Assembly (NCBI GenBank): GCA_005765155.1
Contig: VCCP01000002.1
Location: 5,766,001 to 5,830,000, forward strand
DNA from: Zelopaecilomyces penicillatus
Taxonomy: Eukaryota > Ascomycota > Sordariomycetes > Hypocreales > Pseudodiploosporaceae
Direction: 5' to 3'
DNA: 64,000 nucleotides
Under the pieces are notes generated by a model. The model was not told where the DNA came from, did not search any database, and saw only the letters and a program-made list of their open reading frames with translations. A program made the position numbers and the translations under genes. Positions 36,636-48,418 of this stretch are shown one piece after another; within the stretch, counting starts at the first letter, position 1, and each line of letters opens with the position of its first letter.

Positions 36636-37183
36636 GGCGAGACAGCACTTCCTTTATCGGCCTCTTATCAAGGCGGCCCCGGCGTCTTGTCGTCAGTCCT
36701 TGCCGTTGAAGCATTATTATTTCCTCTGCTTCTCTCAGAAACACTAATTCCCCATTCTTCCTCTATCAATCCCCCGCCTTGTTGTCCCCGTCATAATCCA
36801 ATACTATTTTTTATCATTATCTTTATCATCCATCGTTACTGTGACAAGTTTTGTATCCACTTTGGGTGTTCTTAGTCGAGTTTTTGGGCGGTTCCGCTTC
36901 CTCGCGAGTTGATCCTATATCGTCATTGACACGTGAAAAGACCGTTTGGCAACCCGCGCACTCAACCGCACGGCTGTGCTCCTGCTCGCGGTTCCGGCAA
37001 TTGAAAGGGAGCCTTGTTTCATAGCTCACTTCCGAGTTTTTCCATACGCATTTCGCATCCCAACCTCTTCTTCTTCATCCTCCCCTCCTTTGTCCTTCTC
37101 CCTCCATAACGCTCCTGGTTTTGGAGCCGCAGTTTATAGACGTTATCCTCCCTTATTATCTCCAAATCACAACCACCAGTACA

Positions 37184-39040
37184 ATGGCCAGCACCGAAGC
37201 CATCCTCCAGGGCGTCACTGTCCTTGGCAAGGTCGAAAATGCCCACCGCAAGATTCTTACTCCCCAGGCTCTAGCTTTCCTTGCCTTGCTGCACCGCTCC
37301 TTCAACTCCACGCGCAAGCAGCTGCTTGAGCGCCGGAAGCTGCGCCAGGCTGAGCTGGACCGAGGGGTTTTGCCCGACTTCCTGCCCGAGACCAAGCATA
37401 TTCGCGAGAATGCCACCTGGAAGGGCGCCGCTCCAGCTCCCGGTCTGATCGATCGCCGGGTCGAGATCACTGGTCCTACGGATCGTAAGATGGTTGTAAA
37501 TGCTCACAATGCCGATGTTTACACTTACATGGCTGATTTCGAGGGTGAGTTCATGTCCACTATCTTCTTCTTGAATACGGCTAACCTCGGTTCACAATAT
37601 CAGATTCCAGTGCTCCCACGTGGGAAAACATGATCAACGGCCAGGTCAACCTCTATGATGTCAATCGTCGACAGGTTGACTTCAAGCAGGGTGCCAAAGA
37701 ATACAAGTTGCGAACGGATCGCAAGCTTCCGACTCTCATTGTTCGTCCCCGAGGTTGGCATCTCGAGGAGAAGCACTTCCTTGTTGATGGCGAGCCCATT
37801 TCTGGTGGCCTCTTCGACTTTGGCCTCTATTTCTTCCACAATGCCGCCGAGACCCAGCGTCAAGGATTTGGTCCATACTTCTACCTGCCCAAGATGGAGA
37901 GCCATCTTGAGGCTCGCCTGTGGAATGACGCCTTCAACCTCGCTCAAGACTACATCGGCATGCCCCGTGGTACCATTCGAGGTACTGTACTGATTGAGAC
38001 CATTCTTGCCGCTTTTGAGATGGATGAGATCATTTATGAGCTGCGCGATCACAGCTCTGGTCTCAACTGTGGCCGCTGGGATTACATTTTCAGCATCATC
38101 AAGAAGTTCCGCAACAACCCTAACTTCGTGCTTCCCGACCGCTCATGCGTGACTATGACAGTCCCATTCATGGATTCCTATGTCAAGCTTCTCATCCAGA
38201 CCTGTCATAAGCGTGGTGTCCACGCCATGGGTGGTATGGCTGCTCAGATCCCCATCAAGGACGATAAAGAAGCCAATGACAAGGCCATGGAGAATGTGCG
38301 CGCCGATAAGCTGCGCGAAGTCCGCGCGGGCCATGACGGCACTTGGGTGGCTCATCCTGCCTTGGCCAGTATCGCCATTGATATATTTAATAAGCATATG
38401 CCTACACCCAACCAGCTCTTTATCCGTAGGGAGGAGGTCAAGATTGGTCAGAATGACTTGTTGAACATGAATGTTCCTGGAAGCATTACTGAAGAGGGCA
38501 TCAAGAAGAATCTCAACATCGGACTGGGCTATATGGAGGCCTGGATTCGCGGCGTTGGCTGCGTGCCCATCAACTACCTCATGTAAGTCGTGCTGCTCAT
38601 GTTGAACTTACGGTTTTGACTTTGGCCGGACGATGATAGAAGTCTGAAAAGAGTGAGAGAATACAGTGCTAACCTTTTGACAGGGAGGATGCTGCCACTG
38701 CCGAAGTTTCCCGTAGCCAGCTTTGGCAATGGGTGAAGCATGGTGTGCTTACCGCAGAGGGCAAAAAGGTTGACAAGGCATATGCTCTGAAGTTGCTCAA
38801 GGAATGCGCCGAGGGCCTTAGTGCCAAAGCCCCCAAGGGCAACAAGTTTCATTTGGCGGCGCAGTACTTTGCTGGCCAGGTTACCGGCGAAGACTATGCT
38901 GACTTCTTGACTACGTAAGTTTACTTACAGCATATTACTTCCGTGTCACAAGCTTAGTTACTAATTGCGGAAACATTCACAGACTTCTGTATGATGAGAT
39001 TACCAAGCCTGGTTCTCCCAGCCCTGCGGCGAAGCTGTAA
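37184..39040 (+). CDS. acuE: Malate synthase, glyoxysomal/peroxisomal
   Basis: It condenses glyoxylate with acetyl-CoA to malate, the second special step of the glyoxylate cycle, needed for growth on acetate and fatty acids. Exons 37184-37544, 37604-38582, 38684-38914 and 38983-39040 give 542 aa, the family's usual length. Key blocks are RKMVVNAHNADVYTYMADFED followed by SSAPTWENMINGQ, the signature HSSGLNCGRWDYIFS (about residues 269-283) and AAQIPIKDD. The last three residues are AKL, a peroxisomal targeting signal, visible only when the small last exon is included. The ATG at 37184 starts the conserved region. A candidate poly(A) signal AATAAA is at 39172-39177. The gene lies 1.9 kb downstream of the kinase on the same strand, with its own promoter. 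Confidence 0.96.
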
Positions 39041-41246
39041 GCAAGGTAAAGGGTGTAATCGAGTGGATATGAGTTAGATTGATGATATGTACGTCACTAA
39101 TGAAAGTTTGGTTCTTGTATGGGTAGCTACATTGGCAGTGGTCTTGTTGACTGGACACAATGTTTTTGAAGAATAAATTGAATACTTTGACTTCTCCCAT
39201 ATATTGTTCGAGGGAAAATGTGCTTAAAAAAAAATGCTTCGCTGGTTGTAATCACATGGCTATCGTTGTAGACATTTACATGCGATGGTTTGCCGTTGCC
39301 ATTCTCACGTTCGCTTTGCTACCAATGTGCTCGGTAACGCCTGATCCGTTGCAATTTGACAACAGACACAGCATCGCGCCAGCAAAATTATATCTTGTCA
39401 GTCTTTTTCATTGATATTCCGAACCTATCACTTTCTACTGTATAGCTTTGCACGACACACGAGCATAGGTTTTGCTGGACGGTTGCCTAAATAAACGTTA
39501 TCATGCAGCGTGAGCACCTGATACTTCAAATATGGGACATAAGCAATGATACATATTATCATCCTCATCTTCGTTCTTCATCGTTTTCTTCGTCTCATCT
39601 ACCTACCCTGTCGTCACGCGTCATCAAGACGATGAAAGTCAAGGCAAGAAAAGGGCATCAGCACTTGGCGCAAGTGGAGCAGACACTCCACTCTTTCACG
39701 CTCACCCATCATTCCCATGCCTTTATTATTATTATTTCTCCGTTGAAAACGCCTCCCCCGCGACGCCTCCTTCATCGTCGCTGCTGCAGCCTGAAGAAGA
39801 AGATGGCCTACCAGGACCATGATCCATCTTACAGGTATTGTACGTGCATATACATCGTCACATGCAAATTAGGGGCAAGGGTAGGGGTGAGGCGAGGGGC
39901 GCTGAGTGGTGGAGGGGAAGAGAGTCATCGGACGAGTTTGTGAAGGGGGGGGGGAACAAACCGTCCAGACCTAGGTCTTGGCGGACACCTTGTCGTTGTG
40001 GTTTCTTGGAGTGCTCTCACCTGACCTGTTGCTGTTAATATCTTTATCCTCAATTTCCTATTTCCCATTTGCGAAAGTAGTTTGTAATTTTCTGCATTTG
40101 CCTCTCATGTTTTCCCCACTGTTCAGTTTGATGGGCAAGCTGCAGCCCTCGGGATGGCGCCTAACGGAACTAACGATCAAGCTACCTCGTGAATATTAAG
40201 TTGTCGTCACATTGGAACCCACCGCAGCGGGAACCGCCCACGAGGAACCCCCCCCCCTTTCTGCTCCACCCCAACTCCAGCTCCCCATCATATTTTACGA
40301 CGCAAAACAATCCAGGCCATAGCGCGGTGCGCCATCAAATTGTATTTCTCCTCAGAGCGTTATCTTGTCCTTGGAACCAGGGCACCCGCGCAGCCACGCC
40401 ACCACCCATGACACCCCTTCCATACCGACTCACACACGAACGCACACGACACACAGACATGCCCACGGACGCAGATTGCGTATCATATCGTGCTGTGTAG
40501 TATGTACGGGGAACGACGGAACATCTGCCCACAACCCGTAGTGTCATTATCTGAGATGTCCGAAGACCCCGTCGCCTTGGGGCCATGTTAACAGACGCCA
40601 GCAGTTTCGCGATTCACTCTCCGCTTGCCCTGCCATTTTCTATTCCACTCCTCCGTACATTCAGACCATACTTCCTCCCGGACCCTGCTGTGTTTGGATT
40701 ACGTTTCCGCCTGGCACACGCCACCGCCCTGAGGACCGATTTCCTTATTTGTTTGTTCATAGCCCTTGGACCGAAGTACATGCTGTGCGCAGCAATGTTT
40801 ACTCCCAACTATCATGCCCACACACAAGTGGTGTCACAAGTTCAGATATGCAGGGAGCACTCACATAACGGTCCGTGACCACCTGGGTTGGCGGATTCCA
40901 TGGATCTGGGTCCGAAATCACGGCTCAGTGGGCCCTGCGCCGTGCACTTAGTACTGTATGCAATCTGAGTACTGCTACTAGTAATAGTAGTTCGAGACAA
41001 TCGTGAGTAAACCTCGCCGACTGTGCTCGTATGCTCGTGTGCAACGTTCTCGCCGGAACATGTCGCCTAACATGCGGATGGGACACGCCTCCACTACTCC
41101 CGAGTTCCGGTTTCTCCTCCACGCATGAGGTCTTCTGTCTCAATACCCAGTCTGTCACCATAGACACCATTTTCAGCCCGCTCTCCCCATCACATCACAA
41201 TTCGGTGCATCTTGTTGGGTGGCAAGCTGTAATCTGCGTGATGAAA
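39041..41246. other. 3' flank of malate synthase and start of the gene desert
   Basis: The first 150 bp hold the malate synthase 3' untranslated region. After that only short, compositionally simple open frames occur. TTATTATT repeats lie at about 39722-39738, G runs near 39945 and C runs near 40250. No gene is supported. Confidence 0.5.
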
Positions 41247-42730
41247 TCAGGCCAAGGGATTGATGCAACTATCCGCTCGGTCAGCGACAAAGCAAATACC
41301 CCTTGTAAAAAGTAAGGAGTTGGGCAGCTGGACATTACTGCATCTTCGAATCATAGTACTGATGGGTCCCCTGTCTGCATGGTGAAATGTATTGTACAGG
41401 TGAACCAAGCGGAAGATTTGTAGCCTGCCACCAACTGTCGTCTTGGCCCAGTCTGAAAGTTTAATACCACCACCCTTCCCAGGAAGAGTGTGCCCATTTT
41501 TGTGAACAAACTCGAGTATAGCCAAATGTATGTTGAGCGAAATCGATAAGGAGATCTAATAAATACAGGGCATTAGTGACATTGACACCCGTGGCATTCT
41601 TAGCTGCAGATGCTCATTTGCAATATTGCAATCGATTATATGCCAGGCAGGCTTTCAACTCCTCAATCGGGAGTATAGAATACCTGATCACTTCTGGAAC
41701 ATTACGGGTTCATGATGATGATGTATTATAATGCGTCCGATTGAGATCAAGGTCAACAGCTAGCTAAATCGTCCAGTTCGTTCAACGGGTGCATATCCCG
41801 TTATGAAGGCGTAAATTGAGTATAACCAATAGACGTGAGTCGTTTGAGATATGCCTACCAAATTTAACGTGATTAGGACGTTCCAGGGTTGTGTGAGTCC
41901 CGACTTTGACGTCAACATTCTGCGTTGCATGCACCTCAAAATTGTGCTTCCAATGAATCCAACAAGAGGCCAGGATGGGTTTACCATTCCCCGTGCTTAA
42001 TTCAACAACATCCTCACTGTAGATGCTAGATCTGGACGAATGGCTTTCTCTATGAATTATCGAGGCGGTAGATGTTACCAGCCGTTTTCGCAATCCTCAT
42101 CGGCAGGTGAAGAAGTGTGGAGGGGCGGTCGTTGAACCGGATGGCTTGCTTTGGTCCCCACAGTATCATCAAGCCTCATTTCCTAATTTTTGGAAGAGGG
42201 TGACATTCGATTATCCTTGCATACAGGGCTGTAGGAGAACAAGCTGTGCATGTTGACTATAATAAAGTCAATCATGGCAACTGTTGAGAGGATGAATAAC
42301 ATGTGCGACGAGTTTCAATGCATTTTACCACCGGCCTAGACCATAACCGGTCAAAGAGACCCGTGTAGTGCTTCAGTTAACCGTTATATTACTTCATTTC
42401 ACCGGGTGCGGGAGACAGAAGGAGCTGATGATTTCAGCTTTGATGGATGAGAGGAGGATATCCCGCCAGGCAAGGTAAACCTCCATGTGTTGCTGAGATC
42501 TGCACTAGATTTGCGTCTTGGTAGGGTGAAAGCCATTCCCTGCCGTTAGGTTTGGTCAGCTCCTCGAGATTGTGGATGCAATGCCCTGTTACAACCTTCC
42601 GAGTTCCTGACTTCAAGCCACTAAACATTATAAGCGAGATATGACACAATACTTTGATGTATTCTGCGAAGCAACTCCGTACATGCTCCGTCGACATGGA
42701 AGCAAGAGGTGGTGAAACTGACACTGGCAT
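41247..42730 (-). pseudogene. Possible decayed gene, unidentified
   Basis: Three minus-strand frames have protein-like, non-repetitive composition: 42730-42434 (98 codons), 42093-41782 (104 codons) and 41525-41247 (93 codons). Examples are GNGKPILASCWIHWKHNFEV in the second and GKGGGIKLSDWAKTTVGG in the third. An overlapping frame at 41987-41760 is also plausible and looks partly membrane-spanning. They do not join into one frame with convincing splice sites, and I recognise no family. Either a degraded gene or a coincidence of open frames would explain this. Confidence 0.2.
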
Positions 42731-45700
42731 GTAGCTGATAAGATAATGTATATAGAACCTCTGTCGAGGAACAGACGTGACCTTAGATGCAAAATCCCAC
42801 GTTCCTATCTCGCTCCACCTGCTTCGCTTAACATTTTATATTGCATTGAATTGATCAAGTTTGAGCAGCAACCTATACCTAAAATATTGCGAGGTGTTTT
42901 TGTTTTTGTAATACTATGTATCATCCAGGAGGTAAAGAGTGGGCTGTCATAACCCTAGGGGCAACAGGGGAGTCCTCCACCATTGTGTTGATGCCGTTGG
43001 TCGCGCAAACGCCTGACCTGGTCCCGAAACTGCAGGATTGCATTAAGAACAGCCCGCAGGCCGATGCGAACATGGTCACAGACCCTGTATAGTGGGCACT
43101 GTCCATCGCTTCAATGCGCTCACAACCAAGTTGAGTTTCCTGCGCAACCGCAGTGATGTGACCACCACCTAGACGCTAATAATGCGTTTGCGCAGCCACA
43201 TTCAAGACAAGAGCACTGGTAGGTCCCTGAGAGGGGTGGGAATCAGCCGCAGCGCCTGAAGCACTTCTTTCTGCTTCAACAGCGATCATAATGACCTAAG
43301 TAAAATAAAAGAGAGCCAATGAGACTGAAGAACCGTTAGGACAAATGGAGAAACCTCTGCATGGGCTATTCGTGGGCCCCTGGGTGGGTATCGGCTGTAA
43401 CTGATCCAACAGCTGTCCTCAGCACTCCGTTGGCTGGGCCAGGTGTGCGCGTGCCGACAGCCGACCAAGTCAATTCAAGGGCCAGGGGATTTGGATGAGG
43501 GATTCGGCGGGCGGTAGGAAGGGAGTTCGAATAACTGTTGCCCATTAGCGTCTGTTAACTTGGGTTGGAGAAATGGCGATATCTGGTATGGAACAGGCTA
43601 CCTGAATATCGCATCACAAACCCCCGCGATGCACTATGTGTCAACATAAATTGTGTTCCTTGTCCCGATTGTCAAGGAGTGTTACAAGTTTAACAGGGTT
43701 CAGGGTCCAGTCGAACTTCCGACACGCCAATTACCCCAAAGAGCTCGGCCTAACCAACCGGAACAACCTTTGTTGTCAGGTAGGCAGACAGCTGCTGGTC
43801 CATATGCTGTGCTAAGTCAAGCACAAAGTGAGCGACCGTCGAATTGGCCACTGTCCTCAAAGACGAATCTCGGAGTGATTTATGGCCGACCACACAGGCG
43901 AGGCTGTTGGTGGGCTATGCAGGCCCGCCCATCCGCCTCAGTTGGTGGAACAACATCAGACGAAGTGGCGACGTCTTTACCACCTTACCTTAGGTAGTAC
44001 CTTACTACTGTACGTACAGTAGGTGTAGGTGGTGATAGCACCTTGCTGTTAGGGATACCTGCTTGTTGTGATGGCCCGGCAGCACCTGCCCTATAATGCT
44101 CCACAGTGTAAAGCATCCCCACTGGTATGCACCCAAGCACCTTCCAGCAAACATGGCTAGTCATGTTGTTCCTGCTGTCCATATCATCGGCCAAACCACA
44201 CGAAGAAGGAGCTACTAAGTTATTAATAAATATTTACATGAGGCATGTACTCTACAGTCCTTCTTTGGAAATGAAAGCGGGACCGGGCAGCCAAGAGCCA
44301 ACATGCAATTCTCCACCAAAGGCCCAACAGCACCCAGCCACATTCCACATCACAGACGCAGAAATCTACTGTCAAGTGAGCAGCCTCACGTATCTAGGTA
44401 ACCAAGTCAGTCAGTCAACGACTAGTGCAAACATGGGATTGTTCTTATACTAACTTTTCCGCCCACACTCAAGATCAGGTACCTCGAAGACACGTTCACA
44501 GGAAAATGACAGTGTTTGTGCTCGTTTGCCAGTGCAGAAGCGACCACCTACCCAGCTACGTTGTATTTCAACTCTCAAGTAAGCACCAACCAACGAGCAT
44601 TTCCGGGTTAAAGGCTTCGGAACCAATTCGGCAGGAACTCCGAATGCAACACCTTCGGCTGTTGGACATTGTGCTACACCCCACTATAGTAGAGCTCACT
44701 TCTCGCCCTGGCCGTCAGGGGCTGCACCCGTCGTTCGGGAAAACGTCACTTAGTGTAATGGTCTCCATCTGCACTCTCAGCTCCTTCATGCAAGAAAACA
44801 TCGCATCACACCCAAATTCAAAGACCTGAGACGAGCCTCAATCGGCCTTCTGTAGTTACGGGTTAGTTACGGCTCTCTTCCCGTCAAAATCAACCGATTG
44901 CGCACGTTCCGGGTTCCCCGGCCAATAAGTTACGAACAAGTTCATGAAAACTCACAGATCTGTGCGTCCGTTTCGACCAAAAATGACTACTTTAAAAAGA
45001 GCGTTCCGCAAGTTTGCTAAGGGTACCAGGGTTCTGGTATGTGGCAGAGACATCCGAGCGGATCGTCAAGGTGGCGCTCCTGAACCCCAGATACCAGGCC
45101 AGATGCGCCATTCCGCCTGCCCCTAAGCCTTGGCTTCTCACAGTGGCGTTGCGTTTCCGAAGCCTCCCGGCCGGGGGGGATACCTTGCACCACACAAAGT
45201 AAGGAGTTGATGCAGCTTTTTAGGCTTTCATACTACTACCGGTAGGTGTAGGTATCTCACTTCGATAATCCAGATTCCAGCGCAGAACACCGCAATCCCC
45301 ATTCAGTTCATTCGGTAACAGGCAATGACACACAGCGACAGGCGACATAATCCCAGCCAGCAGCCTCTGTCTAAAAAGCGCCGTGCAGGAACGCCCAAGT
45401 CTGCTTTGAGGATATAAGCCACGATGCTCTTCGCCCTGTTACCGACGCTGCCTGCCAGCACCGATCGCCGCCTCTATTCCTCCAACTGTCAGCTTTGCTC
45501 ATGCAAGCGCGAAACAAAACGTTAGAAAAGGTCGCGTGTTGATGTACCGCTCGGTGAAGCGAAGGCTCTTTTATCCGACTCTCTGTGTTCAGACAGGTCG
45601 AATTCGGTCAACAGCTGCATCTGCATATGGCAACCAAGAGTAAGGGGCAAGCCATGTGTACCTGACCGTGGCATCGCACAACTCTCTCCAGATAGTGATT

Positions 45701-48299
45701 ACTAAATAGAAAGAACTTTTTCGATGACACGTTTATTGGCCTTTCGTTTCGATAATTACTTCACTCGTCACAAGCATTTGCTATGGTTGACAGCAATTTG
45801 GTGGCATTGAATTACGAATTACGCATGTTGCTGTGCTCTTGGGCGGCTGGGAGTTCCGGCTGGGCTTGACATCCGACCTGTCAACTAGTGGTGCGCGGCT
45901 TGGGCGGCTGGTATCTTTCAGCTTGTCGCACTATCTACATGAGACTCGTCTAACCTTTCCCAAAACAGATACAGAGTAGCGACGAATTTAATCCCCTTTT
46001 AGATTAGTCGCTTATTGGGTGCAAGCTATGAACGAGGCGTATTTGACAGCCGCACAGCGGAATATGCCGCTGTTCCCAAGAACCACCCGTCGCAATAAGG
46101 TCACGCTTTTGGTCAAAGCTTGATGCTCGACTTTCGTTAAACTACCTATCAAACTATGTATAGGTGCTGCCACACATGGGGAGCATTCCCGTCTTGCCGT
46201 TAAAAGTGCAAGGTGGCTTGTCATATGTCTCACCCTGGTGGATGAAACTAAACGCGTCTAATTAGGTTGGACTTCCCAAAAGCATCAGGATTTCAATACC
46301 ACTCATTATTACCATGGGCCTACACTATGAGGGTTACACAAAGTTCAACTACTGTTCCACAGGTGGATAGCTCAGCACAGTTCAGCAGCCGAGGTCCATT
46401 TCAATTTATTATTATTCAAGAAAAATGCGGGCAGAAACAATCACTGAGAACTAGGGTAAAGTGATTGGTGGTCGCACCTTGCAACGGCATATAGATGCAC
46501 GCAACCTAATATAGTTCGTCCCAGATTTTGCATGATCACAACAGGAGGCAAATTGAAGAGGACTACACGCGATCACCGGGTTTTCATCGGAAACACATAG
46601 CAACACCCCCCTTTTGGCAACACTCAAAGCCAAGCAAGTGGTCATTCGGCGTTGCACAGTAGCAATGGGTAGTGCCTCTTGATGATACGCTAATAGAGTC
46701 CGAGACCAGCTTGTTTGTCAGCCAATCTACTCCGTACAAAACAACCACACCTTACGAGCATTGCTCCACATGCAGTCGCCTGAGTCAAGTTCACGGCAAA
46801 CTATGGCAACATGCTAGATAGCACACACTTAACGGCCCAAGTGAAGCAACCAAACTTGCACTGAAGTCAGAGGGAAGCATTTTGTTAACAGAGTTAGTAC
46901 GTAATTTACGGTTACACGGGAAGAAAATGCCATACTAATGTGTACGTAGTATCATTGAACTCAAAGCACTGACGATGCAGGCGCCTGCACAGGCAGGGGT
47001 ATTTATTGTCTGGGGTTGAAAACGCGACACAGTGAGACCTAGAGGAAAACAAAATCAGCTCGTACTTACTCCGCCATGAGCGGCACAATTCCCTAGAAAA
47101 GCAGCAGATAAAGATAGAGCATCAACTGCATCTGCTTCTAGCCAGTCAGCATAACGTAAAGCGTTGCAGCATTGTGCTGGTGGTTGGTGTGCAAGTCAGA
47201 GCCCACTGCCAAGCGTGGTGGGAATCCTACAGGGGCACGCTCAGCCTCTTGTCACCTTGAAGAGATCACTGAACTGCCGTGGGCAGCCTTGACAGACTCA
47301 GAGACAGTACCCGCCGATGGTGCGACATCAAGATGTGCCACAGCGCCCATTTGGAAACGCCCGCAACGGCTCAACGGGAGATGGATACTTCACATGGAAG
47401 TGGAGATCTGGCAGCAAATGGGCGTGTGCGTGCGTGCGGCAACCCAACGGGGGTATTTTGACTGATCGAGTGTTAATATCCCATTTGCGAGTATAGTTTC
47501 AAGTGGATGAGATGAGCCGTCTTCTGCGCGCGAAGGATCACGTCCTCAAAGGGAAGGTTGGCGGAAATCTCAAGTTATTCCACAGGTAAGCAGGTATTCA
47601 GTTGAAAAAGGTAGCAACCTTCATTTCAAGGCCTTAATCAGCTCGTTGAACAAGGTGAACAGGTTAATTGAGAGACGGCTACTGCTTATTACGTTGTAGC
47701 ACTGCACAAATGAAAAAAACAGGTTACCATACCTCAACCAGGGTTTTCATGAACAGGTCATTCCCGGTTGTGCTCATTGGGTGCATAGACTCAATAGCTG
47801 AACCGTCTAGTCTAAACCCAGAACAGGGATGTCGGCGCTTGATTACGAGTGGTGCAAGCTCTTATGATACCCCCTACACGCACATATCCAGCACATACTC
47901 GAGTGCTAGTGTACTTGCAGGCAGGGCGGAGAGAGTTGCGCAACTAATAATAAGCATCGGATGGTGTGTGTGACTAAGCGTGCTATAGATGAGAAAAAAA
48001 AAGTTGCCCAAGATAGAAATGGGGGTTGGCTTAGTGACGGGGCAGAGAGGACTTATTCATACATGGCATCTTGGGAGTCGTCAGGAGGTGTGCCCACTTG
48101 GAGCTGACGATGGCCTATTCCAGCCTGTCGGTAGTGAACGGTAGGAACGGCAGGCCATCTACAAATACCAGGAATAACGCTCCTGGACGTGCCCAAATCG
48201 ACAGCCTCCTTTACCGGTTGGCGCCCTGGGGCTGGGCTAGAGACGCCTCCTTCGATGCGTTCCTAAACGCTGGGTCGGCATGGCTGGGCATGGCTGAGC
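42731..48299. other. Gene desert, central part
   Basis: No gene is supported over 5.6 kb. It is of mixed, non-repetitive composition. Short open frames (for example 44127-44453, 46012-46233 minus, 46451-46657 minus, 47172-47465) show no domain or consistent splicing. A TACTCCGTAC motif is at 46728. Such sequence could be decayed mobile-element DNA or long regulatory DNA. Confidence 0.45.
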
Positions 48300-48391
48300 T
48301 TATCCGTTGATGGCGGCGGCGGCGGCTGGCTCTGGAAAAGACAGCCCAGCAGCTTGGATGCCACGGGGTCGTCTCGCCCACGGTCTGGGCT

Positions 48392-48418
48392 GGGGGGGGG
48401 GGGGGGGGGGGGGGGGGG
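48392..48418 (+). repeat. 27-nt homopolymer G run
   Basis: Twenty-seven consecutive G residues, flanked by GGCT before and TGAGAAG after. Runs this long can form G-quadruplexes and are unstable in replication and in sequencing, so the true length may differ. Confidence 0.9.

Larger units (their letters stand above)
35257..37183. other. Intergenic region and promoter of malate synthase
   Basis: No gene is supported. The downstream part, about 36628-37183, has no ATG on the plus strand and contains CT-rich tracts (about 36715-36835 and 37060-37110), as expected for promoter plus leader. Two CCTCGG/CCGAGG hexamers occur at 35966 and 36630 and two CreA-type sites at 36356-36368. Confidence 0.5.

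Noticed and set aside
44127..44453. 108-codon frame with a signal-peptide-like start
   Set aside because: The hydrophobic start is short, the rest has no cysteine pattern or domain, and no splice structure or core promoter is evident.
46012..46657. Two minus-strand frames with similar-looking starts (TSHLALLTARR and TTCLALSVAKR)
   Set aside because: A base-by-base comparison gave only about 27 matches in 57 positions; not a convincing duplicated repeat.
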